Position numbers and translations under genes: made by a program. The notes beneath the pieces are model-generated. The model made no database searches and was not told the DNA's origin. It saw only the letters and a list, made by a program, of their open reading frames with translations. A stretch of 64,000 nt of DNA from Desulfatibacillum alkenivorans DSM 16219. GTDB taxonomy: Bacteria; Desulfobacterota; Desulfobacteria; Desulfobacterales; Desulfatibacillaceae. The stretch lies in assembly GCF_900142135.1 (NCBI RefSeq), contig NZ_FQZU01000007.1, forward strand, positions 62,001-126,000. Direction: 5' to 3'. Every line of letters starts with the position of its first letter. Position 1 is the first letter of the stretch. Positions 54,725 to 63,290 of the stretch are shown here, piece after piece.

Positions 54725-54880
54725 TTAGTTAATTTTGCGGCGCGTCTCAGGCTTTGATCCCAAGACGGGTTTTTTCCGCATCATTTTCCAGTTGCGCGCC
54801 CGCACCAGGAGGGTGAGCAAAACCTTTCTGGGGAAGTGCGAAAAGGCCGAAACATAAATGATTCCCTGGAACGTAGTCAT
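54725..54880 (-). CDS. 51-residue small protein preceding creD
   Basis: A 51-residue ORF with an excellent ribosome site (AAGGAGG, six bases before the ATG) 24 bp ahead of creD. It begins MTTFQGIIYVSAFSHF and is followed by a basic stretch (RARNWKMMRKKPV), so it looks like a small membrane-associated or amphipathic peptide with a cationic tail. No homologue is known to me. The strong ribosome site, same-strand position and close spacing make a real gene likely, and short length explains why it would be missed. Confidence 0.55.
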   Translation of the reverse strand: MTTFQGIIYVSAFSHFPRKVLLTLLVRARNWKMMRKKPVLGSKPETRRKIN

Positions 54881-55123
54881 GAGCGCCTCCTTGTTTTCGA
54901 GAATGTATAAATGAAAGGTGTGCAGGCATGATGGAATCGGTGTGGAGAGGCGTGGAAAAAATGTGCAGAATCTGTGCAGACTGTGTTAACGAATTGAAAT
55001 CATATTCTTTTGGGATGTTTTATCATCGCTTCACCGGGCTTGTAATGTAAAGCGGCTTGGCTTATGATAGGCCTGCAACTTACCAGCATGCCTTAAAAAC
55101 CAAGCCGTTAAGGGAGAAAGAGC

Positions 55124-55834
55124 ATGGTCAAGGCCCCGACCATTATGGTGGTGGATGACGACGCCCATATCAGGGAAGTAGTTGGATTCGCTCTTAAAAA
55201 GGAGGGATTTCAAACCATCCAGGCCAAAGACGGCCTGCAGGCCGTGGAGATGTTTGCGGAAGCCGCTCCGGACCTGGTTATCCTGGACATCCTCATGCCC
55301 GAAATGGACGGCACGGAAGTGTGCAAAAAAATCCGGGGGGATTCGGACGTTCCCATCATTTTTCTTTCCTCCAAGGACGATGAAATCGATCGCATTTTAG
55401 GCCTGGAGTTGGGCGGCGACGACTACGTGACCAAGCCTTTCAGCCCAAGGGAGCTTATCGCCCGGGTCAAAGCCCGGTTGAGAAGACGGCTGACCGAAGC
55501 CAAGCCCGCGGTTTCGTTGCAGGAAAAACTGGGCGCCATTCTGGAAAAGGGCCGCCTGCGCCTGGACGTGGACGCCCGCATCGTGTCCTGGGATTCGGTC
55601 CGGGTGGAGTTGACTCACCGGGAATTTCGGATTTTGCAGACCCTCATGGGCTATCCCGAGAAAATTTTCACCCGGGAGGAGTTGATCGACGGCGCTTACG
55701 GACGGGATCATTTTGTCAGCGACAGAACCATTGACAGCCACATCAAGTCGGTGCGGAAAAAGCTGGCCGCCGTGGGCGGGGAAGCCATCCGCACCGCCCA
55801 CGGGGTGGGGTATCAATTAGGGGAGTGCACATGA
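55124..55834 (+). CDS. OmpR-family response regulator, CreB-like
   Basis: A 236-residue response regulator: REC (about 5-120) with Asp55 in VILDILMPEMDG, Ser/Thr in LSSKDDE and Lys in TKPFSPRE, then a winged-helix DNA-binding domain (about 135-236) with VELTHREFRILQTLMGYP, FTREELIDGAYG and SDRTIDSHIKSVRKKL. It binds DNA as a dimer. Its stop overlaps the kinase start by four bases (ATGA), so it forms a two-component pair with it. A divergent creD within 250 bp suggests a CreB role, but the general OmpR family cannot be split by eye. GGGAGAAAGAGC precedes the ATG. Confidence 0.9.
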   Translation: MVKAPTIMVVDDDAHIREVVGFALKKEGFQTIQAKDGLQAVEMFAEAAPDLVILDILMPEMDGTEVCKKIRGDSDVPIIFLSSKDDEIDRILGLELGGDDYVTKPFSPRELIARVKARLRRRLTEAKPAVSLQEKLGAILEKGRLRLDVDARIVSWDSVRVELTHREFRILQTLMGYPEKIFTREELIDGAYGRDHFVSDRTIDSHIKSVRKKLAAVGGEAIRTAHGVGYQLGECT

Positions 55835-57435
55835 AACTGGGGCGGCCCCGGCTTAGATCCATCCTGCTGATTGTAAACCTGGTGGTGCTTTTGCTGCCTC
55901 TGGGCGGGATCGCGGTTTTCCGCCTGTACGAAACCGAATTGGTCAAGCAGACCGAGGCCAGCCTTATCGGTCAGGGAACCCTGGTGGCCTCCATGTTCCG
56001 GGTGGAAATGGCCCGCCAGTTCGACCTGGCCTTGGATCAGGGCGAGGCCTGGGACCTGGCATACGGCAATCCCCTGGACCCCCAATTCACCCCTCGGGAA
56101 AAAGACGTGTACGACCCCATCCCGCCCAGCCTGGACATTGCAACCGAGCCTATCCTGCCCCAGGGCCGGGACGCGGTTCCGCCCCGGCATCCCCCGGATA
56201 TCTTCGCCAAGGCCGCGGGCGACGCCATCATGCCCGTCATCATCTCTTCCCGGAAAACCACCCTGACAGGCACAAGGGTCCTGGATTACCAGGGGACCGT
56301 GGTGGCGTCCTCGGGCACGGAGATGAACGAATCCCTGCTGGTGCGGGAAGAGGTTCCCAGAGCTTTAAAAGGCGAGCACGTGAGCTTGCTCAGGCAAAGG
56401 GAGCAGAATCCCTCCATAGGCCGGCAAAGCCGGGTGCGGGTGTTTGTGGCCATTCCCGTCATATATGGAAACCGGGTCTGGGGGGCTGTTGTGCTTTCCC
56501 GCACTCCCCTGGACTTAAACAAAGGCCTGTACCTGATCCGGTGGCATCTTCTGGAGGCCGGGGCCATTTTGCTAGGCGTGGTCCTGCTGGTGACCACCCT
56601 TACCACCCTGGCAATAAGCCGGCCCATGAAAAGGCTGGTCCGGCAGGCGGAGCAGGTCGCGTCCGGAGGGGAGGGCGCGGCTCCGCTCAAACGGCCGGGA
56701 ACCAGGGAGGTGGCTCAGCTATCCGAAGCGATCTCCCGCATGGCGACCGCGCTGTCGCAAAGGGCGGAGCAAACCCGGGTGTTTGCAAATAACGTATCCC
56801 ACGGATTCAAAACACCCCTTACCTCCCTTTCGGCTTCCGTGGAGCTTTTGCGCGATCCGGACCTGGACATGAGCGACGAGGAACGGGCGCGCTTCCTGGA
56901 AATGATGGAGTCCGACATTACCCGCCTGGATCGTTTGGTGAAGCGCCTCATGGAACTGGCCAAGGCGGATACCACGGAGCATAAAGGCGAAACCGTGGAC
57001 GCGATTCTTGTTTTGGAATCCCTGGAGGAAAAATACCTGAATCAGGGCCGGGACATCTCCGTGTCCCATGGCGGAAACATGGGCAAGGTGGGCATGGCCA
57101 GAGAGTCTTTGGAGTCCATCCTGGTCAATCTTTTGGAAAACGCCTGGTTTCACGGACCGGAGGACGTGCAGGTTCGCATGGAAGCCAGCGTGGATTTTGA
57201 AGAGGAAGAGGAAAGGGTGGTCATCCGGGTATCGGACAACGGCCCGGGAATCTCCCCCGGCAATGCGTCCCGGATTTTCAACCCCTTTTTCACCACCGCC
57301 GCCCAAAGCGGAGGCTCGGGCATGGGGCTTTCCATTGTGGCCTCCCTGGTGAAATCCCACGGCGGAGCCATCACCCTGGATCAGGACGCCCCCGGCGCCT
57401 GCTTTGTTATCTCCCTGCCGCGTATGCCTGCATAA
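55831..57435 (+). CDS. membrane sensor histidine kinase, CreC-like
   Basis: A 534-residue kinase. TM1 (about 11-31) and TM2 (about 242-264) enclose an extracytoplasmic sensor of about 210 residues. A HAMP-like linker (SRPMKRLVRQAEQVASGG) is followed by HisKA with His324 in NVSHGFKTPLTSL, where HGFKTP replaces the common HELRTP, and HATPase with NLLENAWFHG, DNGPGIS and GGSGMGLSIV. The start is the ATG at 55831, with GGGGAG six bases upstream, overlapping the regulator stop. It is the cognate kinase of the CreB-like regulator. The ligand is unknown; in E. coli CreC responds to metabolic and cell-wall stress. Confidence 0.9.
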   Translation: MKLGRPRLRSILLIVNLVVLLLPLGGIAVFRLYETELVKQTEASLIGQGTLVASMFRVEMARQFDLALDQGEAWDLAYGNPLDPQFTPREKDVYDPIPPSLDIATEPILPQGRDAVPPRHPPDIFAKAAGDAIMPVIISSRKTTLTGTRVLDYQGTVVASSGTEMNESLLVREEVPRALKGEHVSLLRQREQNPSIGRQSRVRVFVAIPVIYGNRVWGAVVLSRTPLDLNKGLYLIRWHLLEAGAILLGVVLLVTTLTTLAISRPMKRLVRQAEQVASGGEGAAPLKRPGTREVAQLSEAISRMATALSQRAEQTRVFANNVSHGFKTPLTSLSASVELLRDPDLDMSDEERARFLEMMESDITRLDRLVKRLMELAKADTTEHKGETVDAILVLESLEEKYLNQGRDISVSHGGNMGKVGMARESLESILVNLLENAWFHGPEDVQVRMEASVDFEEEEERVVIRVSDNGPGISPGNASRIFNPFFTTAAQSGGSGMGLSIVASLVKSHGGAITLDQDAPGACFVISLPRMPA

Positions 57436-57604
57436 TTCCCTGTGACGGCAGCTTGTTCGGGCTTGCCACAATTTGATTGCCAAGTCCTCTTTTAGCTTCG
57501 CGTTGGATATATAATGAGTTGATCAAGGACCGTCCCAAAAGGATCTAAGAATACGAAATCATGATACTTGACCATTAGTTTTTATCTCGTTAAAAAGACC
57601 CGGG

Positions 57605-57940
57605 GCAAACCTCCATAAAGCCAATTTGCTGCAAACCTCCTAAAAAAATGCCAATTTGTCGAAAAGTAATCTCCAGAATAGCATACTCTCATATCCCAAC
57701 CTCAGTGGCGCCAACCTCCAAAGGGCTGATCTTAGGGAAGCAACCTTGCAGGAAGCTGATATGCGAAACGCTAGATTGCAGGGAATCATGTGTTTGAGCG
57801 CCGACTTCAAAAAAAAGCTGGAGGGCGACCCGTTGACGAAAACCGAAAAGGAATACTACTCACGAACGGTAAAAAAGAAAGCGGCGGCGCTCGCCAATTC
57901 AGACCTGCACAGTTTAGCCAGGAAATTGCTGGAACAGTGA
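57605..57940 (+). pseudogene. decayed pentapeptide-repeat gene
   Basis: A pentapeptide pattern with Asn/Asp-Leu at every fifth position (ANLHK ANLLQ ... NANLS KSNLQ NSILS ... SGANLQRADLREATL) runs from about 57605, but an in-frame stop at 57641 and opposing frameshifts near the A run at 57642-57648 break it. The open 3' part from TTG 57656 encodes 94 residues, the last 45 being a non-repeat, lysine-rich tail (KKKLEGDPLTKTEKEYYSRT). No ribosome site precedes the TTG. Pentapeptide proteins form right-handed helices and some mimic DNA; this one is probably inactive or truncated. Confidence 0.6.
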
Positions 57941-58294
57941 CGGGGATGGGGGCGAATTCATGTTTGACCTTTGAAATTTTACGGAGGCTTGGGACTGTTA
58001 CGGCGGCGCTCGCTCCAAGGGTTCCCGAGGGAATGTATGCGGATGAATCAACAATTCAAAAGCATGCGTTTTTTTCTCGACGCCAGGGGCTCTCTGAATT
58101 ATACTGTTTTTCCATAAAGCGTTGGATCAACCGTTAAATGAGCAGGCAATTTTGTCATGACTGATTACGTCCCCCCATGTATTGGTATTGACGGCGCCCA
58201 TTTATAGACAATTCCCCCTTATCTGTTTTCAATCCGATGCGTTGCCTTGTATTATTTTGCATGGGCGCCGCTATGTATTGCATGGAGGGTAGTC
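57941..58294. other. intergenic region upstream of the chemoreceptor
   Basis: 354 bp with no supported ORF. It should hold the chemoreceptor promoter, but I could not identify a convincing sigma70 or sigma28 pair. Confidence 0.4.
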
Positions 58295-59824
58295 ATGAAA
58301 CGCACTATTCAAACCAAACTCGTCGCCAATATCCTTTTCTATTTGTCCATTGCCATGGTTATTTTTTTGTTTGGCGCCTACAAGATGTCTCACGGGGTGG
58401 TGGATGTCTTTCTAAGCGACCTGGCCAAATCCTGTGCGGACAGAATGGCCGTATCCCTGGAGCACCCCATGAAGCATCAGGATCAGGAAGGCGTTCTTCG
58501 GCTGCTTGGGGCTGAAACTGTGGAAAAACGGAATTACGCCATTGTGGTGAAATCCGGCGCCGGAGGGGATATCTTTGCGGGGGTTCTCCGGGGAGAAAAC
58601 GATGAGACATGGCGGCCCATCACGGATGAAAGCGCCATTGTGGAAGAGTGCGTCAAGCAGAGCAGAAACATCGGGCCGAAAGGGGCGGAACTGGGCGTCG
58701 TCGACTATTATGTATCCTTGCGTTACAAGGCTGCAAAGCTCCGTTACATCCTGGCGGTGATCGTTTCTCTCACATTGATTCTCACAAGCGTTTTATTGGT
58801 GAGCCTGTTTTTTGCCTTCCGCAGGGTTGTGGTCCGCCCATTGAAGAAAATTTCCGCGGGCATGGAGAAAATCGCACAGGGAGAAGGCGACCTGACTGCC
58901 AGGATGCATATAGAAACCGATGACGAACTGGGCGACCTGGCCCGGAACTTCAATATTTTCACCGAGAACACCCAATCTCTCGTGGCGCAGGTCAAGGAAG
59001 TCTCCCAAAACCTTTCCGCCTTTACCAGCCAAATATCGTCCACGGCTTCCGAGCTTTCGGCCAGTTCGGCGGAAACCTCCAGCACCCTGAGCCAAGTCAG
59101 CACCACGGCGGAGGAAATCAAGCAGACCAGTATGGTTTCCAATCAAAAGGCCGACGGCGTGGCGCAAAAAGCCGAAGAGGCCGCCCGGATTTCCAAGGAC
59201 GGAGAAAACGCCTCCAGGGAAGCCATGGACGGGATGCAGCGCATCAAGGACGAGATGCAATACATCGCCGAAAGCATTATGAAACTCTCGGAGCACTCCC
59301 AGAGCATCGGAGACATCATCGGCGCGGTGAACGACCTGGCCAACGAATCCAACCTTTTGTCCGTGAACGCCTCCATCGAGGCGGCCAAGGCCGGGGATTT
59401 CGGAAAAGGCTTCGGCGTGGTGGCCCAGGAGGTCAAATCCCTGTCTGATCAATCCAAGCAGGCCACGGGGCAGGTCAAAGCCATCCTCAGCGATATTCAG
59501 GCGTCCACCAGCAAGGCGGTCATGGCCATGGAGCGGGGCGCCAAGGCCGTGGAAACCGGAGAGAACCTCTCGGCCAGCTCCGGCAACGCCATTCGGGTTC
59601 TGGCCCAAAGAGTGGAGGAATCCTCCCAGTCCGCCGCACAGATTTCCGCCTCCAGCCAGCAGCAGCTCATGGGGTTGGACCAACTCACGGCCGCCATGGA
59701 GAGCATCAAGCATGCCAGCGCCCAAAATGCGGAAGGCGCCCGGCAACTTGATCAGGCGACAGCCCGATTGCATGAGTTGGGGGAGTCCCTAAGGAATTTG
59801 TCCGAAAAATTTAAAGTGGATTAA
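58295..59824 (+). CDS. methyl-accepting chemotaxis protein
   Basis: A 509-residue chemoreceptor. TM1 (about 8-30) and TM2 (about 160-182) bracket a sensing domain of about 130 residues. A HAMP domain follows (VVRPLKKISAGMEKIAQGEGDLTARM), then a long coiled coil whose tip reads NDLANESNLLSVNASIEAAK, the MCP signature region contacting CheA/CheW. Its membrane-distal sequence SVNASIEAAKAG is well conserved. The ATG at 58295 follows GGAGGG; an earlier in-frame ATG at 58247 adds a hydrophobic stretch without a ribosome site. The only other chemotaxis gene in the window is cheR at 31726. Confidence 0.93.
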   Translation: MKRTIQTKLVANILFYLSIAMVIFLFGAYKMSHGVVDVFLSDLAKSCADRMAVSLEHPMKHQDQEGVLRLLGAETVEKRNYAIVVKSGAGGDIFAGVLRGENDETWRPITDESAIVEECVKQSRNIGPKGAELGVVDYYVSLRYKAAKLRYILAVIVSLTLILTSVLLVSLFFAFRRVVVRPLKKISAGMEKIAQGEGDLTARMHIETDDELGDLARNFNIFTENTQSLVAQVKEVSQNLSAFTSQISSTASELSASSAETSSTLSQVSTTAEEIKQTSMVSNQKADGVAQKAEEAARISKDGENASREAMDGMQRIKDEMQYIAESIMKLSEHSQSIGDIIGAVNDLANESNLLSVNASIEAAKAGDFGKGFGVVAQEVKSLSDQSKQATGQVKAILSDIQASTSKAVMAMERGAKAVETGENLSASSGNAIRVLAQRVEESSQSAAQISASSQQQLMGLDQLTAAMESIKHASAQNAEGARQLDQATARLHELGESLRNLSEKFKVD

Positions 59825-60053
59825 AAGGGCGCGCCCCCGGGCTGCACGCTTGATGGAAAAACCGGAATAAAGATCCGTCAATGGCTCTTTGACCAAGGAC
59901 CGGGATTCAACAGGGGGCGGAGCCGAGCGTCCGCCTCGGGTTCCCAAAAGGCCGGCACGCCTGCCTCCGGCAGCCCGTTTCCGGCCTAATGCCGTTTGCT
60001 CCCTGGGTTGACTTCGAAAAAAATAGAATCCCGAATCTTGAGTGCTTATTGGG

Positions 60054-60680
60054 TCACCCCGCAACCTGGTACAAACACACCTTGCAGGTGGATCCTTCCT
60101 TTTGAATATAGTCGCTGGTCTTTTCCTCCAAGGCTGTCCACGCCTTGCCTTTTTTCATCCTTGCAATTTCGTTGCGGTAATCGTCTTCGATCCAGGCGGC
60201 TTCCCGAACCGTAAAACAGATGAGGCCGCCGGGTTTGGTGATGCGTACCAGTTCGCCCAGGGCTTGGGGCCCCACATGCCCGGAGGTGAATGTGCCCACG
60301 CTTATGACGGCGTCATAAGCGTTTCTCTCAATATCCAGCGTTTGCGTAAGATCCCCTTGGACAAGGGACTGATAGACGTCCTTGCCCTTGGCCTGCTCGA
60401 GCATGTCCTGGGAATAATCCAGACCCGTGATGTCGGTGCACCCGTTTTCAGACAAAAAAGCCCCCACGAGGCCGGTTCCGCATCCGGCATCCAAAATTTT
60501 TATCCCCGGATTTTTGATGTATCGCAGCAGCAGTTTGCCTGCAATGACAGGGGCCACATATCCCATTTCATCGATCAAGTCTGCGTCGTACTTGTCGGCC
60601 CACTCTTTGTATGCGTCCATAAGTTCTTGTTTGCCGGTTGCATTCAGGACTCTGTCGTGGATTTCTTTACGGCTGCTCAT
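60054..60680 (-). CDS. class I SAM-dependent methyltransferase
   Basis: A 208-residue methyltransferase. Motif I ILDAGCGTGLVG (about 62-73) binds SAM; GLDYSQDMLEQA (about 83-95) and YDAVISVGTFTSGHVG follow, then LVRITKPGGLICFTVRE. It resembles the small Methyltransf_11/25-type proteins of the METTL27/WBSCR27 kind; the substrate is not predictable. The ATG at 60680 follows GGGAAAG; an earlier ATG adds 19 residues without support. It lies leftward of an SDR gene on the same strand, about 110 bp apart. Confidence 0.85.
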   Translation of the reverse strand: MSSRKEIHDRVLNATGKQELMDAYKEWADKYDADLIDEMGYVAPVIAGKLLLRYIKNPGIKILDAGCGTGLVGAFLSENGCTDITGLDYSQDMLEQAKGKDVYQSLVQGDLTQTLDIERNAYDAVISVGTFTSGHVGPQALGELVRITKPGGLICFTVREAAWIEDDYRNEIARMKKGKAWTALEEKTSDYIQKEGSTCKVCLYQVAG

Positions 60681-60788
60681 AATCTTTCCCGTCTTTATTT
60701 TTGAGGATGTGATATCAACTAAGGATTTCCAATCCAAACACAGCCGGTTATAAAAATCAATGATTCCCTGAGGGGCGCAGTTGGGCGG

Positions 60789-61634
60789 TTATTTGCCGAA
60801 CACGCTTTCGCCGGGCTTGACCACTCCCTTGGGCATGGAGGGGACTTTTTCTCCGCCCAGGACGTAGCCGCCGTCCAGGCGGAGGACGCTTCCGGTCATG
60901 AACGGGGCGTCGTGGATGAGAAATCGCACGGCCTTGGTGACGTCGTCCATCACTCCGGTGCGGCCTAAAAGGGTATGGTCCAGGATGGCTTGCTTTTGCT
61001 CATCCGTTAGTATTTCCCATCCCCGCGTGCCCGGTCCGTGGCGGGTTTCAAACAATCCCAGCATGATTTCGTTCACCCGCACTTTGGGCGCGGCCGTCCT
61101 GGCCCAGGTTTCGGTGAGGGAGGAAACCGCCCGGTTGGCGGCGGCGTAGCCGTCGTTAAAGATCAGCCCGGCCGGGCCGCTGCGGCCCGTGATCCCGGCA
61201 ATGGAAGAGATGTTTATGACCAGCCCGTCCCCGGACTCCACGAGATGGGGCAGGGCGGATTCAAAGGCCCAGCGTTTGGCCCGGAGGGTCGTCTCCATTT
61301 CCAGGTCCCACTGGTCCTGGGTGTAATGGCCGTGGACGATGGGCCAGCCGCCCCGTTCGATATTGTTAACCAGGACGTCGAGCCGGCCAAAGTGCTTGGT
61401 TACGGTTCGGACCATGGTGGGGATGTTTGACTGGCTTTCCAACAGGTTGTTTTTCAAAATCAGGAAAGGCGCCCCCGAATTTTTCAGGTCGTGCTCAAGT
61501 TTGGGCAGGGAGTCCTCCCAGTCAAAATAGTTCACGGCCACGGCCATTCCCTGGCTTGCCAGGTCCAGGGCCAGGGCTTTGCCGATGCCTTTGACGCCTC
61601 CCAAAACCAGGGCTGTTCGACGGGGCGCGCTCAT
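60789..61634 (-). CDS. short-chain dehydrogenase/reductase with altered active site
   Basis: A 281-residue SDR. The Rossmann motif GGVKGIGKALA (Gly12-Gly18) binds NAD(P)H, and the NNIE motif (90-93) stands for the usual NNAG. Ser143/Ser144 in NISSIAG is followed by Tyr163 in DGYAAANRAV. The catalytic lysine four residues after Tyr is Asn167 here, and the Ser-Tyr spacing is about six residues longer than the classical 13. So the canonical Ser-Tyr-Lys triad is incomplete: either the enzyme is inactive or its chemistry differs. The C-terminal LRLDGGYVLGG is typical. AAGGAG precedes the ATG. Confidence 0.85.
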   Translation of the reverse strand: MSAPRRTALVLGGVKGIGKALALDLASQGMAVAVNYFDWEDSLPKLEHDLKNSGAPFLILKNNLLESQSNIPTMVRTVTKHFGRLDVLVNNIERGGWPIVHGHYTQDQWDLEMETTLRAKRWAFESALPHLVESGDGLVINISSIAGITGRSGPAGLIFNDGYAAANRAVSSLTETWARTAAPKVRVNEIMLGLFETRHGPGTRGWEILTDEQKQAILDHTLLGRTGVMDDVTKAVRFLIHDAPFMTGSVLRLDGGYVLGGEKVPSMPKGVVKPGESVFGK

Positions 61635-61782
61635 GGGGTTTCTCCTTGAAATTATTTGTTAAAGCCAGGTTAAAGCCTGGCGGGGGGGCGCCATATATCC
61701 GGGGCTGGAATCCTACTCCCCCCATATCTTGCGGGAACTTTGTTGCGACCCGCATTTGCTTGCCTTATTAAAAATCAGGGTG

Positions 61783-62544
61783 TTACCCTTCGAAATCGAG
61801 TTCCAAAGGCGCGTTGAAAAGCGCGTGCGCCGCCCAATGGACGGCCAGGTGCAGCAACTGCGTCTCATCCGCCTGGACCTTGCTGATTATCTCATCCCCA
61901 ATGTCTTCGCACGAAGCCAAGGTCCCTTGCTCCAAGCGCTCTCTGAACCGGTCCAGGTCGTAACATGCCAGACGAAAAACCTGCTGGCCTTTAAGGTCCA
62001 AGGGACCGGGTCCGGCGGCGGCTTTAAGCCCGATCAGCTCCATGAAAAGATCGTTGAACCGGTTGAACGGCTCAAGGCCCTGGTTGCGGACCCAATCACC
62101 GGCGGTCCATTCCTTACCGCTTGCAAATCCCTGGCAATGGGATTCTTGTAATACAAAATAGCGTTCGGTCTTCAGGCCTGTATTTCTGTCTCTGGAAGCA
62201 AGGCGCACCAAAGGGTAGGTCCGGCACGATCCCGGCCGGTCCTCGTACACGGTGCATCCCTGGGGGGATACAAAGGGACAGATGAAGTTGTTCGCCCCGC
62301 TTACTTTGAGGGTGACGACGGGCAGCCCGGTCTGGGGGCCCGTGTGGCCTGTTGTATATTGCTCCAGGAAATCCGAGGAGTGGAGGCCGAAGTGGTTTTT
62401 CAGCCTCATGATGTCGTAGGGCGTCAAAAACTGGTTAAGGTCCCTGCAGCACTGGTTGAAGCAGGGAACCTCCGGGCGGCAGGCAAACACAAAGACGTCT
62501 TCCGGTCCCAGAGGGGCTAAAGGCGTGGCATCCGGTTGGGGCAT
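61783..62544 (-). CDS. YkgJ-type cysteine cluster protein
   Basis: A 253-residue protein with the YkgJ/CxxCxxCC-type zinc- or iron-chelating cluster: Cys22, Cys28, Cys32 and Cys33 (CRPEVPCFNQCC), and later Cys89, Cys97 and Cys107 (CPFVSPQGCTVYEDRPGSCRTYP). These would bind one metal or Fe-S centre; the biological role of the family is not settled. No signal peptide is present. AAAGGAGCC precedes the ATG at 62544; the longer ORF start at 62634 would add a segment without a ribosome site. Confidence 0.85.
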   Translation of the reverse strand: MPQPDATPLAPLGPEDVFVFACRPEVPCFNQCCRDLNQFLTPYDIMRLKNHFGLHSSDFLEQYTTGHTGPQTGLPVVTLKVSGANNFICPFVSPQGCTVYEDRPGSCRTYPLVRLASRDRNTGLKTERYFVLQESHCQGFASGKEWTAGDWVRNQGLEPFNRFNDLFMELIGLKAAAGPGPLDLKGQQVFRLACYDLDRFRERLEQGTLASCEDIGDEIISKVQADETQLLHLAVHWAAHALFNAPLELDFEG

Positions 62545-62787
62545 GATCGGCTCCTTTAAGGTATTGAAATAAAATGCCTCCGTCCGCAAGCGGCCGGAGA
62601 GGTCCAGATTCCAATATGCCGTCGGGAAAGTCAATGCTTAAACTATAGCAGGCGACTGGGCGGACAGCCCGGGGCCCACGCCCTGGTCGGCCGGGAGCAG
62701 GCGCGGCTGATAAAACGGCTGAGCCTGTTCCGGCCTTTGGGTGCGGCGGGGCGTTGGAAAAGCAAGTGCGGCGTGCGCGGGAGGCAT

Positions 62788-62860
62788 TTGCGCATTTTTT
62801 CACAAACTTGATGGAGGGGGTGAAGAAATTTTTCACAAGCATTGAAGAATATTTTCACAA
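62788..62860. promoter_or_regulatory. three Rex-operator-like sites upstream of aprBA
   Basis: Three 18-bp sites fit TTGTGAA-N4-TTCACAA on the right arm exactly: TTGCGCATTTTTTCACAA at 62788-62805, TGAAGAAATTTTTCACAA at 62821-62838 and TGAAGAATATTTTCACAA at 62843-62860. Sites two and three share the whole left arm and are 22 bp apart, two helical turns. Rex, an NADH/NAD+-sensing repressor, is known to control sulfate-reduction genes in related bacteria. No rex gene is in the window. Confidence 0.5.
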
Positions 62861-62877
62861 GCCCTCACAAACTTTTC

Positions 62878-62906
62878 TTGACAAATTAAAATGCAGGTGC
62901 TTAAAC
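62878..62906 (+). promoter_or_regulatory. candidate aprBA promoter
   Basis: A perfect TTGACA at 62878-62883, a 17-nt spacer and TTAAAC (three of six -10 matches). It lies directly downstream of the three Rex-like sites and would give an aprB leader of about 380 nt. The weak -10 leaves real doubt. Confidence 0.35.
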
Positions 62907-62935
62907 CGGTATGTTTGTTTTTTGGGAGAAGCTCG

Positions 62936-63151
62936 ATGGGTTTCTTAACCAATTTGAATTATTTAAAAAAAAGCAATGGATACCTTCTGGACAGGAAACG
63001 GATCCAATTGCGACCCAAGAAGTACAAGCCGAATCTTAAAGTAAATTGGCCGGATAGAGCCGAAAAACTTGAGCGGCGAGGGAGACGAAAAAAGCGCGGA
63101 CATAAAGAGCCGGCGCTGCTACCCGCATACAATTCAAGAATACGCATATAG
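62936..63151 (+). CDS. 71-residue basic small protein in the aprBA leader
   Basis: A 71-residue ORF beginning MGFLTNLNYLKKSNG, followed by an extremely basic section (KYKPNLKVNWPDRAEKLERR, then GRRKKRGHK). GGGAG lies seven bases before the ATG, a credible ribosome site. If the promoter at 62878 is used, this is the first cistron of the aprBA transcript. Homologues and function are unknown; the charge would suit RNA or ribosome contact. It could also be a chance frame in a leader. Confidence 0.4.
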   Translation: MGFLTNLNYLKKSNGYLLDRKRIQLRPKKYKPNLKVNWPDRAEKLERRGRRKKRGHKEPALLPAYNSRIRI

Positions 63152-63290
63152 GAAGAATGAAGGAAGGGAGGTGCTGACTAAAACTTAGGATTTAACGGCG
63201 GGGTTTTAGGAGAGCTGACAACGCTTGGCCCTGCCTTGGCAATTAGTTGAGTGTATCTGCTGACAACGTGAACTTTAGGAGGTATAGTTT

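Larger units (their letters stand above)
62545..63290. other. long upstream region of aprBA
   Basis: 746 bp between the cysteine-cluster gene and aprB. It carries three Rex-operator-like sites, a candidate promoter and a 71-codon basic ORF, each listed separately. Two GCTGACAACG repeats lie at 63214-63223 and 63259-63268, 45 bp apart, just before the aprB ribosome site; their role is unknown. Confidence 0.6.

Noticed and set aside
54881-55123. cre-tag (TTCAC-N6-TTCAC) between creD and creB-like genes
   Set aside because: Only one TTCAC half-site near 55030 was seen; the second half does not match, so control by CreB could not be shown from sequence.
58140-58294. sigma28 promoter for the chemoreceptor
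   Set aside because: TAAA-like and TATAGA-like boxes exist but the spacing does not fit the consensus.
62754-62948. 64-codon ORF starting at TTG upstream of aprB
   Set aside because: No ribosome site, overlaps the Rex-like sites, and reads as a chance frame through the repeated TTTTCACAA segments.
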